From the NCBI GenBank assembly GCA_905221605.1, contig CAJNDS010001213.1, positions 626,879 through 690,878 of the forward strand: a stretch of 64,000 nucleotides of DNA. Reading direction: 5' to 3'. The translations under genes and the position numbers were made by a program. The notes below the pieces were generated by a model that searched no databases, was not told where the DNA came from, and saw only the letters and a list, made by a program, of their open reading frames with translations. The DNA is from Symbiodinium natans (Eukaryota; Sar; Dinophyceae; Suessiales; Symbiodiniaceae). Positions 1-9,032 of this stretch are shown piece by piece (the first letter of the stretch is position 1; the number at the start of each line of letters is the position of its first letter).

Positions 1-328
1 TCGAATATGTGTTCGCGTATCTTTTTAGTGCTTGTCTTTCGTCTGTGATTTTTGCTTTTCTTCTTATTGCGTATGATTTAAGGGCTTGTCTCGTTTTTTC
101 TTGTTGTCCTGCTCTGTGTAGTATCTCATAACGTTTAAAACCTTGAGTTTTAGCAATTGAATTCAATTTGTTGGTTAATTTTGTTGAGAAGGGTTGTTCT
201 TTATTATATCTGTATTCATTACCATTAATCACTACTTTTTTTAATTCTTTATTACCTCTCTTCTTTATTTCACCGATATTACTACTCAAAACATACTTCA
301 TCACGTCGTTTAAACGGGGTTCTACCAT
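1..328 (-). CDS. Family B DNA polymerase (Polinton/adintovirus type), N-terminal part, copy 1, cut by window edge
   Basis: The frame is open from an ATG at 328 (minus strand) to the window edge, so only about 109 N-terminal residues are visible. They match the start of the polymerase at 25636 almost perfectly. One substitution changes an alanine after QQ in copy 2 to glutamate here. The visible stretch is basic and lies before the exonuclease domain, so it shows no catalytic motif. The identification rests on the downstream part of copy 2. Family members replicate linear virus-like transposons by protein priming. Whether this copy also carries the internal stop of copy 2 cannot be seen. Confidence 0.7.
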   Translation of the reverse strand, partial: MVEPRLNDVMKYVLSSNIGEIKKRGNKELKKVVINGNEYRYNKEQPFSTKLTNKLNSIAKTQGFKRYEILHRAGQQEKTRQALKSYAIRRKAKITDERQALKRYANTYS

Positions 329-1356
329 ATACCTATACCCTATAAGGCTTCAAGTCTTTAAGTCCTTTTGGGTGGTGTTTTTTCTGGGTTTGGGTGTGGT
401 TTGGGCTGGGCTTGGCGCGGCTTGGGTGGTGCTGGTGGTCGGCGGTTAGGGCGACTGCCCGATAAATAAAGCATACTAAAACCCTAAACACCGCCAAAAA
501 AGGGGCATTGAATATTTTAATAAAACGAAAACAAAAGAATGTGAAATGCCCCTTTTTTAAAACATAGTCCTAACCTAACATAAACCACAACAACCCTTCT
601 AAACCGAAAGAACTAAACCACAACAACCCTAAAAAGACTAAACCCTAAAACTCTAAGCGCGTCCCAATGAGAGGAAGAGCCGACACTTTGGAGACTTCTG
701 CGTCTCAATGATAGGAATAGCCGACGTTGTCCGCGTTTTTAGGGTTTAGGGGATTAGGGCTTAGGGTCTAAACCCTAAACTGAAACCCTAAACTAAAAAC
801 CCTAAACTAAAACCCTAACCCAAAGGAAGGGCGCACCGTTGCGTCGAACTCGTCGTGGTGAGTGTTCTGCATGTAGACGTCCACCTGTCATTTTCTTAGT
901 CAAAGTTTTCTTTTCTTATTCAATATCCCTCGGGCGAAGTTGGGGATTTATGATTTTTTGGTGTAGGGTCTATGATATATTTTATTTTGTGATTTTGGGT
1001 GTATTTTATATGGGAATTTGTGGGTATTTTGGGCGAATATTGCTTTCGGGTCTTTTTTATGCATATGACTACTTGATATTTGTTATTTTGGGGTTTTGGG
1101 GGGTTTAGGATGTAGGATAGAAAGGATTCTGGGATTTGGTGATGCTTCTATTTGGGAATTTGTGGGTATTTTCGGGTGGATATTATTTTTGGGTCTGTTT
1201 TGTAAATATTGTATATCTTAGGTTTAGGGGTTTAGGGATTATAATGCAGAGCTTTGATGTGACACCTGCTTTTTGTGTCTGCGGTCGCACATCTCAGTCC
1301 CTTGCTGTCATCAACTGCATAGACGACAACAATCCAAGCACCGTTCCCGTGTAGCG
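329..1356. other. Element intergenic region: telomere-like motifs, direct repeat and T/G-rich stretch
   Basis: No convincing gene. The plus strand is T- and G-rich around 360-440 and 900-1240, and scattered CCCTAAA/TTTAGGG units lie at 470-490 and 730-815. Two 26-bp direct repeats with three mismatches lie at 659-684 and 700-725, 41 bp apart. The whole region is repeated at 25637-26664 with two or three base changes. It lies between the 5' end of the polymerase gene and the minisatellite, so it may hold the polymerase promoter. Short open frames here have no protein-like character. Confidence 0.55.
496..558. terminator. Perfect 14-bp stem-loop upstream of polymerase, copy 1
   Basis: The arms at 496-509 and 545-558 are exact reverse complements (six A, four G, then CATT on the left arm), with a 35-base AT-rich loop. 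It lies after the 3' end of the ubiquitin-like gene and before the 5' end of the polymerase gene, both on the minus strand. A terminator or processing signal between the two units is possible, but a protein-binding or replication palindrome is not excluded. The structure is identical in copy 2. Confidence 0.5.
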
Positions 1357-1743
1357 AAGTCCCCCTACTTTGGGCAGTAAAGTCCCCCTACTTTGGGCGG
1401 TAAAGTCCCCCTACTTTGGGCGGTAAAGTCCCCCTACTTTGGGCGGTAAAGTCCCCCTACTTTGGGCGGTAAAGTCCCCCTACTTTGGGCGGTAAAGTCC
1501 CCCTACTTTGGGCGGTAAAGTCCCCCTACTTTGGGCGGTAAAGTCCCCCTACTTTGGGCGGTAAAGTCCCCCTACTTTGGGCGGTAAAGTCCCCCTACTT
1601 TGGCGGTAAAGTCCCCCTACTTTGGGCGGTAAAGTCCCCCTACTTTGGGCGGTAAAGTCCCCCTACTTTGGGCGGTAAAGTCCCCCTACTTTGGGCGGTA
1701 AAGTCCCCCTACTTTGGGCGGTAAAGTCCCCTATTTCGGGTGG
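1357..1743. repeat. 23-bp minisatellite, 16 full units plus one degenerate unit (copy 1)
   Basis: Head-to-tail copies of a 23-bp unit, AAAGTCCCCCTACTTTGG followed by GCGGT. One internal unit lacks a G (22 bp), the first unit has GCAGT, and the last is degenerate. Each unit contains AAAGT and ACTTT as a short inverted pair around a C-rich loop, and places five consecutive G on the minus strand every 23 bp. The array ends about 45 bp from the stop codon of the ubiquitin-like gene. There are no unique spacers, so it is not a CRISPR array. Confidence 0.95.
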
Positions 1744-1788
1744 TCTGACTGGCAACGGTGGCGAAATCGCGTAAAGGGAACTACGCGC

Positions 1789-2982
1789 TCAGAACGCGAC
1801 ACACGAAGCATCGTTGGTCTTGAAGTGCTCATCTGCCGGGGTTGAGATTTCACGTTTGATAAGCTCTTTCTTCACGTCTTCCATGAAGCCGACAGCATTG
1901 ATGACCATTTCCCCGTTCCTGAAGACGCCATAGTGGTCGATGAACATCTCGAACAGTTGGATGGTCATGTCCCCCTGCAATGCCTCGATAGCCTTGATGC
2001 AGTCACCCATTGAGCACATCTTCGGGAAGACAACGGACAAGGCTCTGTGAAGCCTCTCCTCGCTTGTGCCTCTGCGCTTGCCCTCCGAAACCTTCAGAAT
2101 GTCAAGGAGCAACTGGAGGTTCTCCACCGACAACTGTTTCAATGCCAACTCGATGAGCGGGAAGTTCACGTTGGACTGCAACAACTTTATCTCTGCCATG
2201 GACTGACGCATCTCAGTGAGGTAGGTCTGGAAGCTCTCGGGGAAGTCACACGTGGGCGTAAAGACAACCTTGTAGTCATCGTTGATTTTCTCTTTCAAAG
2301 CCGCCTTCGCAGCATCTGGTTTCAGATGCGACTTGATGGTTCGACGGAAGCCTCCTCCAACTCCGCGAATCGAAGCGTAGACCACCGAGCCGTCCACGAT
2401 ACCAACCTCGCGCAAGCTTTTTCTGGCGTGGTAGGTCTCAAAGAGATTCACGTCGCCGAAGGTGAACATGATGTCCTTGCCCTGCTTCTGGGAAATCGCG
2501 GCATCCTCAAAGAAGCGGTCGCGAAGGTGACCAATGCCACGCATCAACGAAATGCTGATGGAGTATGTCCGCCCCTGAAACACGATGTTCACCGTCACCT
2601 TTGCCTCACGGCTCTCCTTCGTCTTCGCCTTCTTCTCCTCGATTTTCTGCTCCTTCCTCTCTTTGGTCTCCTCCTTCTTAATCTCGCGAAGGTGCTTGCG
2701 AAGCTCCATGCTGACGATGGTCTGCTTTGCCTTCAACGTCTCCATCTGCTTGTCGTAGCGTTTTTTCAAGGTCTCCTTCTCATCGAGGCTCATCTCCTTC
2801 ACTGCCTTGGTGAGTGCATTCTCCTCGTCTGTGTTGAAGTCGTCGCTCTCCTCGTCGTCAGTGACATCGGGGGAAATGGTAGGAATTGGGTTCTTCTGGT
2901 CTTCTGGGTCATCACCACTGCCGCCCGCGGAAGCACTCATGGAAAGCTCGGGGACAATCTCGGACAAAGTCGCCATGCTCAA
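1789..2982 (-). CDS. Ubiquitin-like-domain protein with CaaX-like C-terminus, element cargo, copy 1
   Basis: 397 residues. Residues 1-60 are acidic and Ser/Asp/Glu-rich. Residues 55-125 are highly charged and probably form a long helix or coiled coil. Residues 128-211 resemble a beta-grasp ubiquitin-like fold, with FTFGDVNLFE then SLREVGIVDGS and an end RGVGGG that recalls the ubiquitin di-glycine tail. Residues 212-397 are of unknown, probably helical fold. The last four residues, CVAF, fit a CaaX prenylation box. Coding sequence is GC-richer than the AT-rich polymerase, suggesting a different origin. Copies 1 and 2 differ by one Arg/Lys change near residue 109. Its function is unknown. A fold prediction would test the ubiquitin-like call. 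Confidence 0.75.
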   Translation of the reverse strand: MSMATLSEIVPELSMSASAGGSGDDPEDQKNPIPTISPDVTDDEESDDFNTDEENALTKAVKEMSLDEKETLKKRYDKQMETLKAKQTIVSMELRKHLREIKKEETKERKEQKIEEKKAKTKESREAKVTVNIVFQGRTYSISISLMRGIGHLRDRFFEDAAISQKQGKDIMFTFGDVNLFETYHARKSLREVGIVDGSVVYASIRGVGGGFRRTIKSHLKPDAAKAALKEKINDDYKVVFTPTCDFPESFQTYLTEMRQSMAEIKLLQSNVNFPLIELALKQLSVENLQLLLDILKVSEGKRRGTSEERLHRALSVVFPKMCSMGDCIKAIEALQGDMTIQLFEMFIDHYGVFRNGEMVINAVGFMEDVKKELIKREISTPADEHFKTNDASCVAF

Positions 2983-3698
2983 GTGGTAGAAGCAAAGCGA
3001 ACGAAAGAATGCGGGGATTGTGCTTTGAAAGCCGAATTGCTACCATTGTAAAGCAAATGTGCTCATGCTCACGAGTTGCTTGTCAATGTCAGAACTGAAA
3101 GCATCGACTGACTGAAACGTTAAGACATGCCAGACGTGCCTCTTCGAAGTTGTTGTAGTCGTTGAGCGTCTTCTTCAAATATGAAACCTTTACCAAAAGG
3201 ACTAACTATAACACGGGAAGCCCCAGAAGCTTGAGAAGTTGGGAAAAGACTGAAACGAAGAAGGGGGAGATATGGGGAAGAAATTAGGTTTATTGTTGCT
3301 ATAAATCATAACAACAACAAACATTCAAACAATGATATGGGAAGGACTTTAAGAATATAGGAACGCATAAGGTGGATAGATTAAATTTTAGGGGTGTTGT
3401 TATTTGTAGGTTTTGCGGAATGAATGAGGTAGCTTGTCCTTAGAATCCCCTATGGATAATGGATAAGGCGGGAAACGAGAGAAAACGAATGAGGGGATGG
3501 TAAAAAGTTGGGGCTAAAAATTCGGCGGGAAATACGGGGAAACTGGGCTTAGGAAATGCAACAGGTAGCGAAAGAACATAGAACTAAATAAGGGGGCAGG
3601 GTCAAGAAAAAGCAGAGCTGGGGGGCAAGTGGGTAGCGATATAACCCTGAAGCCTTAGCCTGTGAAACCCCCTTTTACATATTTTTTGGGGGGGGGGG
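2983..3698. other. Element right end, upstream of the ubiquitin-like gene (copy 1)
   Basis: A 0.7-kb AT-rich flank without a convincing ORF, presumably holding the 5' UTR and promoter of the minus-strand gene at 2982. It ends in ACATATTTTTTG with a G11 run at 3688-3698. The same sequence reaches 28820 in copy 2, where the G run is eight long. This T-run/G-run junction is the edge of homology between the copies. Confidence 0.6.
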
Positions 3699-5020
3699 CG
3701 CTAACAAAATTCAATTTTTCTGGCTGTATAAGGATTATGAAGGGGAGTAAGTGTAGTAGAAATTAGCAAGTATGTTCAAACCTAGCCCTGTTTAGGGTGC
3801 AACCCATGCCTGCTTCTACACCCTAGTTTGGGGTGTGCGGCAAAGTTTGAGTCTCGGGTAAACCCTGTCCCGCCTGAATACCGGGCACACGTCCCAGAAC
3901 GTTTGTGGTTCTCTGCCCACACTTTTTGTCGCTCCTGCTCTTGGAGGCTTCTGCGTGCAGGGCCTATTGTGCTTTACAGTATAAGCTTATAGGGGTTTAG
4001 GATTCAGGGTTTAGGGGTTCAGCATCCACAAAGATTATCAGTTTAACTGGGAATTTGGGCTTTAGGATTTAAGATGCGCAGCCGAACCCCTTTAGGGGCC
4101 CAAGTAACGTAGTTACATGAGCCCTGAGGGACAATGAATGTTCTGAACCCGTGTCCGTCGCGCGGCAGTCGCACACCTGCGGCGAACCCAAGGCAGCCCA
4201 GACCCGGTCTCTACAGGGTTGGGGTTTAGGGTTAGGGTTGAGGGATAAGGTTTAAGGTACCCCGAAACCCTAAACCCCAAACCCTAAATCCTAAACCCTA
4301 TTCCCTACCCCTTAAACCCTAAACCCTTTGTTTGGAGTTTGTGCTTCTTGATGCTTAAACACCCTGCCGCCAAGGGGCATAGTCCGACTTGATGTACTTG
4401 CAACAGCTTGTGAGCGGCAAGCAGCGATCGTGGAGGATGCCCCCCACCTCGACAGCATATGTCGGGGTTGTAATTTTCTTTGTATGCGGGGCTTAGGGCG
4501 ATAGCCTTCTCTCTTCCAGCTACACTTGAAAGATATCCGATGGGGTTTAGGGCTTGAAGGGCTTGCGGCTCGGGCTTATGGCTTTTCGGTAAACAGTTCA
4601 AATGGCGTCCTTTCACGCCCATTCTGATGATTTAGAACATGTTTTTCCCCCTATCCTATCATGTCCCTCCCCCCGTCGCCAAGACCAGAGTCAGCCAATT
4701 CTATCTCATTGTGTCCTTTGGTCCCTTCTCCGCTTCTCTTTCCTGCCTATCCAGTCCGCCACTGCCCGAAAAGAAAAAGCAAAGGTAAGAGCTGACAAAG
4801 GAAGATGCTTGGAAATGGACGGTGAGAGCTCTACATACTCTCCGCTCATTTCCCCTGTGGTTCTGTCCTTGTACTTTGTCAGGTTCGTCTTCTCTCTTTC
4901 AACGAGAAGAAGAGCAAGAAAGGGCGCTCTCTGTCTCAACCCTAAACCCCAAACCCTAAACCCTAAACCGTCAAGGGTCGCAAGGACATAAGGACTCAGG
5001 CTTCGAGCCACCTCCCCACT

Positions 5021-5178
5021 GGAGGTTCAGGGGTACTTAGTAACCAATTATAACCCACTTATAAGCCCCCTAAGTACCCTAAATAGGGTTGTAATTGGGC
5101 TATAAGGACAGTTATAACCCACCTATAATTGGGATATAAGGACAGTTGTATTTGGGTTGCTAAGTACCATGAACCTCC
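5021..5178. mobile_element. MITE-like element with about 25-bp terminal inverted repeats
   Basis: The arm at 5021-5045 (begins GGAGGTTCAGGGGTACTTAG) is matched by the reverse complement of 5155-5178 with about three mismatches. The 109-bp interior contains a doubled segment around TATAAGGACAGTT (5100-5113 and 5134-5147) and partly continues the palindrome. No coding capacity is seen. A short non-autonomous DNA transposon or a fold-back structure fits. I did not see a clear target-site duplication. Confidence 0.5.
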
Positions 5179-8100
5179 AAGTACCGGCCTCACCAATGCC
5201 CGCAAAGGCTGCCATGGAGAGCAGGACGTTCCTGGCACAAACCTCCGTGGCTCTTTGGGAGATTTGGGTTTAGGGTTTATAGGGTTTATAGGGTTTAGGG
5301 TTTAGGGTTTGGGGTTTGGGGCTTGGGGTTTGGGGTCTCGGAACTAGGGCAAAATCTCCGCATATGACTGTGAGAGGACTTGCTTTGGAGTGACGTCCGT
5401 GTCGTGCATGTGCCCGCTGCGGCACCTCTGTTCTGTGATCGGGACCCTCCCCAAAAGCGCCCTAAAGCCTAAACCCTAAGCTCTAAGCCCTAAACCCTTA
5501 ACCCTAAACCCTAAAGCCTGAACCCTCAACCCTAAACCCTAACCAAAAAGCCATCCTGACGATGCTCCCCTTAGGACCATATTGAACATTGAACCTTCCC
5601 GTGGGTTATAGCTCAACAAACCAACCCTAAACCCTAAACCCTAAACCCTGAAACTTCAAGGGGGTGGTAGGAGTTCATGGACCATATGCCACCCAGCGGC
5701 AGTGTTTGTTCCAGAACAGCTTCCACCAGCCCTGGCAGCCTCGCAGCATCGGGGACGCATCAAACTGCAACCTCCCGGTCCCCGGGTTTAGGGTTTAGGG
5801 TTTAGGGTTTAGGGTTTAGGGTTTAGGGTGACATTCCAGGCCTTCGCGCCCGAGAGGAAGAGTGTTCTGGCAAACCCCAACGACTCCTCGGCGCACCCGG
5901 CTCAAAGGAGGGCACAAAGCACAAAGCCCTAAACCCTAAACCCTAACCCCCAAACCCTAAACCCTAAACCCTAAACCCTAAACCCCAAACCCTCAATTGG
6001 GAGAGGGGTGGAGGGGTGGTGGGGGGGTGACTCCTCTAGCTCCAACTCCTCTACTTGATGGGGGGGTATAAGCCGAGACCCAAGAGTAATTCAGGAATAA
6101 AGGCGGTGCCCTTTTTCGCTAAACAGTGGCTTATAAGGGAACCTAAACCCTAAAGAAAGGAATACGGGCATGCTCTGGGTCCTGGTATGTGATGCCCTGG
6201 TGTTCAATTTCGCGCCAGGTCTCCACGGCGCATGTCGTCCTGGCGACGTCTCCAGGGGTGTTCCTGGGACAAAGCACCGGATTCAGCAAAACCTGACCCT
6301 TAAACCGAATCCAAAACCCTAGTCCTCAACCCTAAACCCTAAACCCAAAAACCCTAAAACACTACAACCCTACAACCCAAAAACCCTACAACTCTACAAC
6401 CCTGCAACCCTACAACCCTAGAACCCTAAAACCCTAAAACCCTAAAACCCGACCCCGGGGGCTGAACTCCAAAAGCCCGAGGCAAGAAGTGGCCCTTCAA
6501 GTGAGGCCTACTTGGAGGTTCAGGCGCAAGTAGGGTTTCGGGTTTAGGGTTGAGGGTTGAGGGTTTAGGGTTATAGGGTTTAGGGTTTAGGGTTTAAGGG
6601 GGCATTAGTACCCCGAATAAGGTTCTAACCCGATTTCTCCCCTGGTTACCCTGTAGACCTGTATTTTAAGGGTTTTATAGGGTTCGGGGTTTGGCGTTTA
6701 GGTCCAGCTTGGGAAAGGGGCTCGTTGAAGCGCGTGTGCGCTCTAAATCTTCTGACCTTTTAACCTAAAATCTCAAGTCCTACAAACCGTAAGCCCAGGT
6801 GCATCTACTAGTAACAACCCAGTATGCCCCATAGACCCCGTCAACAACCCCGAACCCTGTCAACCCCTAAACCCTACACCAACCCCAAACCCTATCAACC
6901 CCTAAACCCTACACCCTAAACCTGTATAAACAAACAATATGGCAAAGCCCCTGGACACCATAGCTTCAAACCGCGCTCCCAAACGAAACCTCACCAAGCG
7001 AAGCTCCGAGACTCCCGAGATCCCTTAAATCAGGAATCGGTTTGGGGTTTAGGGTTTATGGATTTAGGCTTTAGGGTTTAGGGCTTGCTTAGAAGCTCTT
7101 TTGACTTGCAAGTCTACCTAATATCCTCTATAAACCGGATGTCAGCCCCAAAACCCACCTTACTAACCCTACTTGCTAAGTCAAAAGGGCGTCCAGTTAA
7201 GGGCTGCTTTGTAATTCATCTTAGAATCCCCGTTAAACTTCCAGGAATCTGCCCTAAACCCCAATTCCTGAACCCTAAACCCTCAACCCCGCACGTTGAG
7301 GTCTTTGGGAGCTCTGCCCAAGGCACCGTTTCGTCTTCCATCTGTACGCCCACGGCTGCTGGATCGAGACGTTGAAGGCTTCCTGCAGCATTTAGGGTTT
7401 AGTCGGGTCTAGGGCGCAGGGTGCGCCAGAATGTTGCAAGTGTGGGCCACTACCCATGGACTCCGATATGCCTTATCATCATATCAGGGACGAGGGAGGG
7501 CTCCGAAAGAAGGGGGTATCCTCTTGGGGGAGTTCCTAGACCAGCTGCGAGCAAGAACGCCTGCGTGCAACTTTTTTCGGAGAAGCACTGATGAGCAATA
7601 GGAATATTTCTATGAACGCATCAATACAAGCCCATGTGATCCCGTCCTTCTTCTTCTTGGTCGTCAATGCCGCAGGGCAGTCATAGCCCGCGGCACTAGC
7701 CACATACAGGCCCGCGGTGGATCTGGGATGAGAATGATGCAGACCAACTGCTCATTGAATGGAATGCCACGAGAATCTTCCCAAAACCCTAAACCCTAAA
7801 CCCTGTTAAGAGTTTATGGCTTTTGGGATTCAGAAAGTTTAGGGTTCATGAGTCCAACGTTCGCCAAGGAGCGCGTAGCCAGCGGACGCGGCAACTTCGC
7901 CGGCGCACCTACCTGAGGAGCTTCGGTGGCTCTATATTCCCTCTAACGCCAGTCCCCTAAAGCCCAAACGGCCTAAACCCTAAACCCTAAACTGAACCCT
8001 AAATTAAACCCTGAAGCCAAAACCGTAAACCCTAAACCGCGAACCGTAAACCGTAAACCCTAAACTCTAAACCCACCTAAAGGCCTCTTAGAACTTAGAA

Positions 8101-8272
8101 CCATCAAAAGACAAGCGTTGTAACTATTCCCTTGGTGGCCTGGGGTTGGCTGTTATTACACTAAGCCGTAGGGTTTAGGGTTTAGGGTTTATAAGGTTTA
8201 GGGTTTAGGGTTTAGGGTTTAGGGTTTAGGGTTTAGGGTTTAGGGTTTAGGGTTTAGGGTTTAGGGTTTAGG

Positions 8273-8368
8273 GGATGTTCCCCCTTTTACTCACAGTCCT
8301 TGATCGGGGGTTCTAGTACCCCCAGTTCTAATCCCTACCAAGAACTGTCAGTATAAGGGGGAACATCC
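8273..8368. repeat. Fold-back repeat abutting a TTTAGGG array
   Basis: Arms 8273-8302 and 8339-8368 are inverted repeats with 27 of 30 positions matching. The left arm begins directly after the 8169-8273 TTTAGGG array. The right arm recurs as a single copy at 13773-13802, again a few bases before a TTTAGGG array. This ties a dispersed short repeat family to the ends of telomere-like arrays. Confidence 0.55.
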
Positions 8369-8454
8369 CAGGCTAGAACCATAATAAGAAAACGTTTGAA
8401 GTAGCCCCTTGGGGGTTTATATAAGAGCTGGCAATCTGGAGTTATAGAGTTTTC

Positions 8455-8570
8455 AAGGGAGGGGGGTTCAAGCGGGGGATGTAACCTAAAGTTTCCCTAA
8501 TACTCCCCACCACTCCCTAAGGCTCCCCTAGGTTCCCCAGGTACACACCGCCCTTGAACCCCCCTCCCTT
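8455..8570. repeat. Perfect 18-bp inverted repeat, fold-back element
   Basis: AAGGGAGGGGGGTTCAAG at 8455-8472 is the exact reverse complement of 8553-8570. The 80-bp interior is C- and T-rich, with repeated CTCCCYA motifs. It could be a small MITE-like element lying 86 bp from the preceding fold-back. No coding capacity. Confidence 0.55.
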
Positions 8571-8752
8571 AAGAACCCTACAATGGAGAGTTGGCCTTAC
8601 AGTTTAGGGTTTAGGGTTTAGGGTCTAGGGTTTAGGCCTTACAGCAAAGGTGCCCCAATTGATGCTCTTCTTTGTCGCGTTTTTTCTGCGGATGTGCTGG
8701 TAGTCGAGGTCCAGATTGTGGCAAGATTCAACCGTCAAGCCTGGGCAGGCAG

Positions 8753-9032
8753 GCCCCCCCCCCCCCCCGCAAAAAAAAAAAAAAAAACTAATCATACATG
8801 CTGTGTGGCGAGCATTCAAAGGTGGCACTGGCACACTCCGCCCAGCATTTTCAGCAACTGCCGCATAAACGTGGACCCGAACCGGATCGTTTCCGTGTTT
8901 TGTTGGCAGTTCACACGGCTGAACTCTCAACAATTGGCCCTTTCTACACAATGCTAAGCCACTGTTTGCTTAAGAACCCCTTCCCCCAAAATATCATACA
9001 TATATATATATACACATATACACACGTATGTC
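8753..9032. repeat. Poly-C/poly-A compound tract and AT/CA microsatellite
   Basis: A run of about 16 C, then GC, then about 17 A at 8753-8787, followed about 210 bp on by a (TA)n and CATATA microsatellite at 8996-9026. Similar paired homopolymers occur at 16204-16234, 16702-16748 and 37647-37669. Homopolymer lengths are unreliable in assemblies. Confidence 0.7.

Larger units (their letters stand above)
1..3698 (-). mobile_element. PolB/Ubl element, copy 1 (truncated by window start)
   Basis: Positions 1-1743 correspond to 25309 onwards with an offset of 25308. Positions from the end of the minisatellite to 3698 correspond with an offset of 25125. The difference of 183 bases is exactly eight repeat units, seven of 23 bp and one of 22 bp. 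I see only about seven base substitutions in 3.5 kb. Identity stops at a T6 run followed by a G run (G11 here, G8 in copy 2), after which the flanks are unrelated. Genes, minisatellite and hairpin keep the same order and strand in both copies. It could be a second insertion, a segmental duplication, or one locus assembled twice. Confidence 0.75.

Noticed and set aside
1357-1743. CRISPR-like regular repeat
   Set aside because: Units are directly adjacent with no unique spacers, no cas genes, and the DNA is eukaryotic; it is a minisatellite.
2047-3051. 334-residue plus-strand ORF opposite the ubiquitin-like gene (and its twin at 27172-28176)
   Set aside because: Antisense shadow: Leu/His/Val-rich composition follows from the sense codons, and the sense frame has clear domain structure.
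8169-8273. True telomere
   Set aside because: The array is short and internal, and arrays of both orientations surround it with unique sequence on each side.
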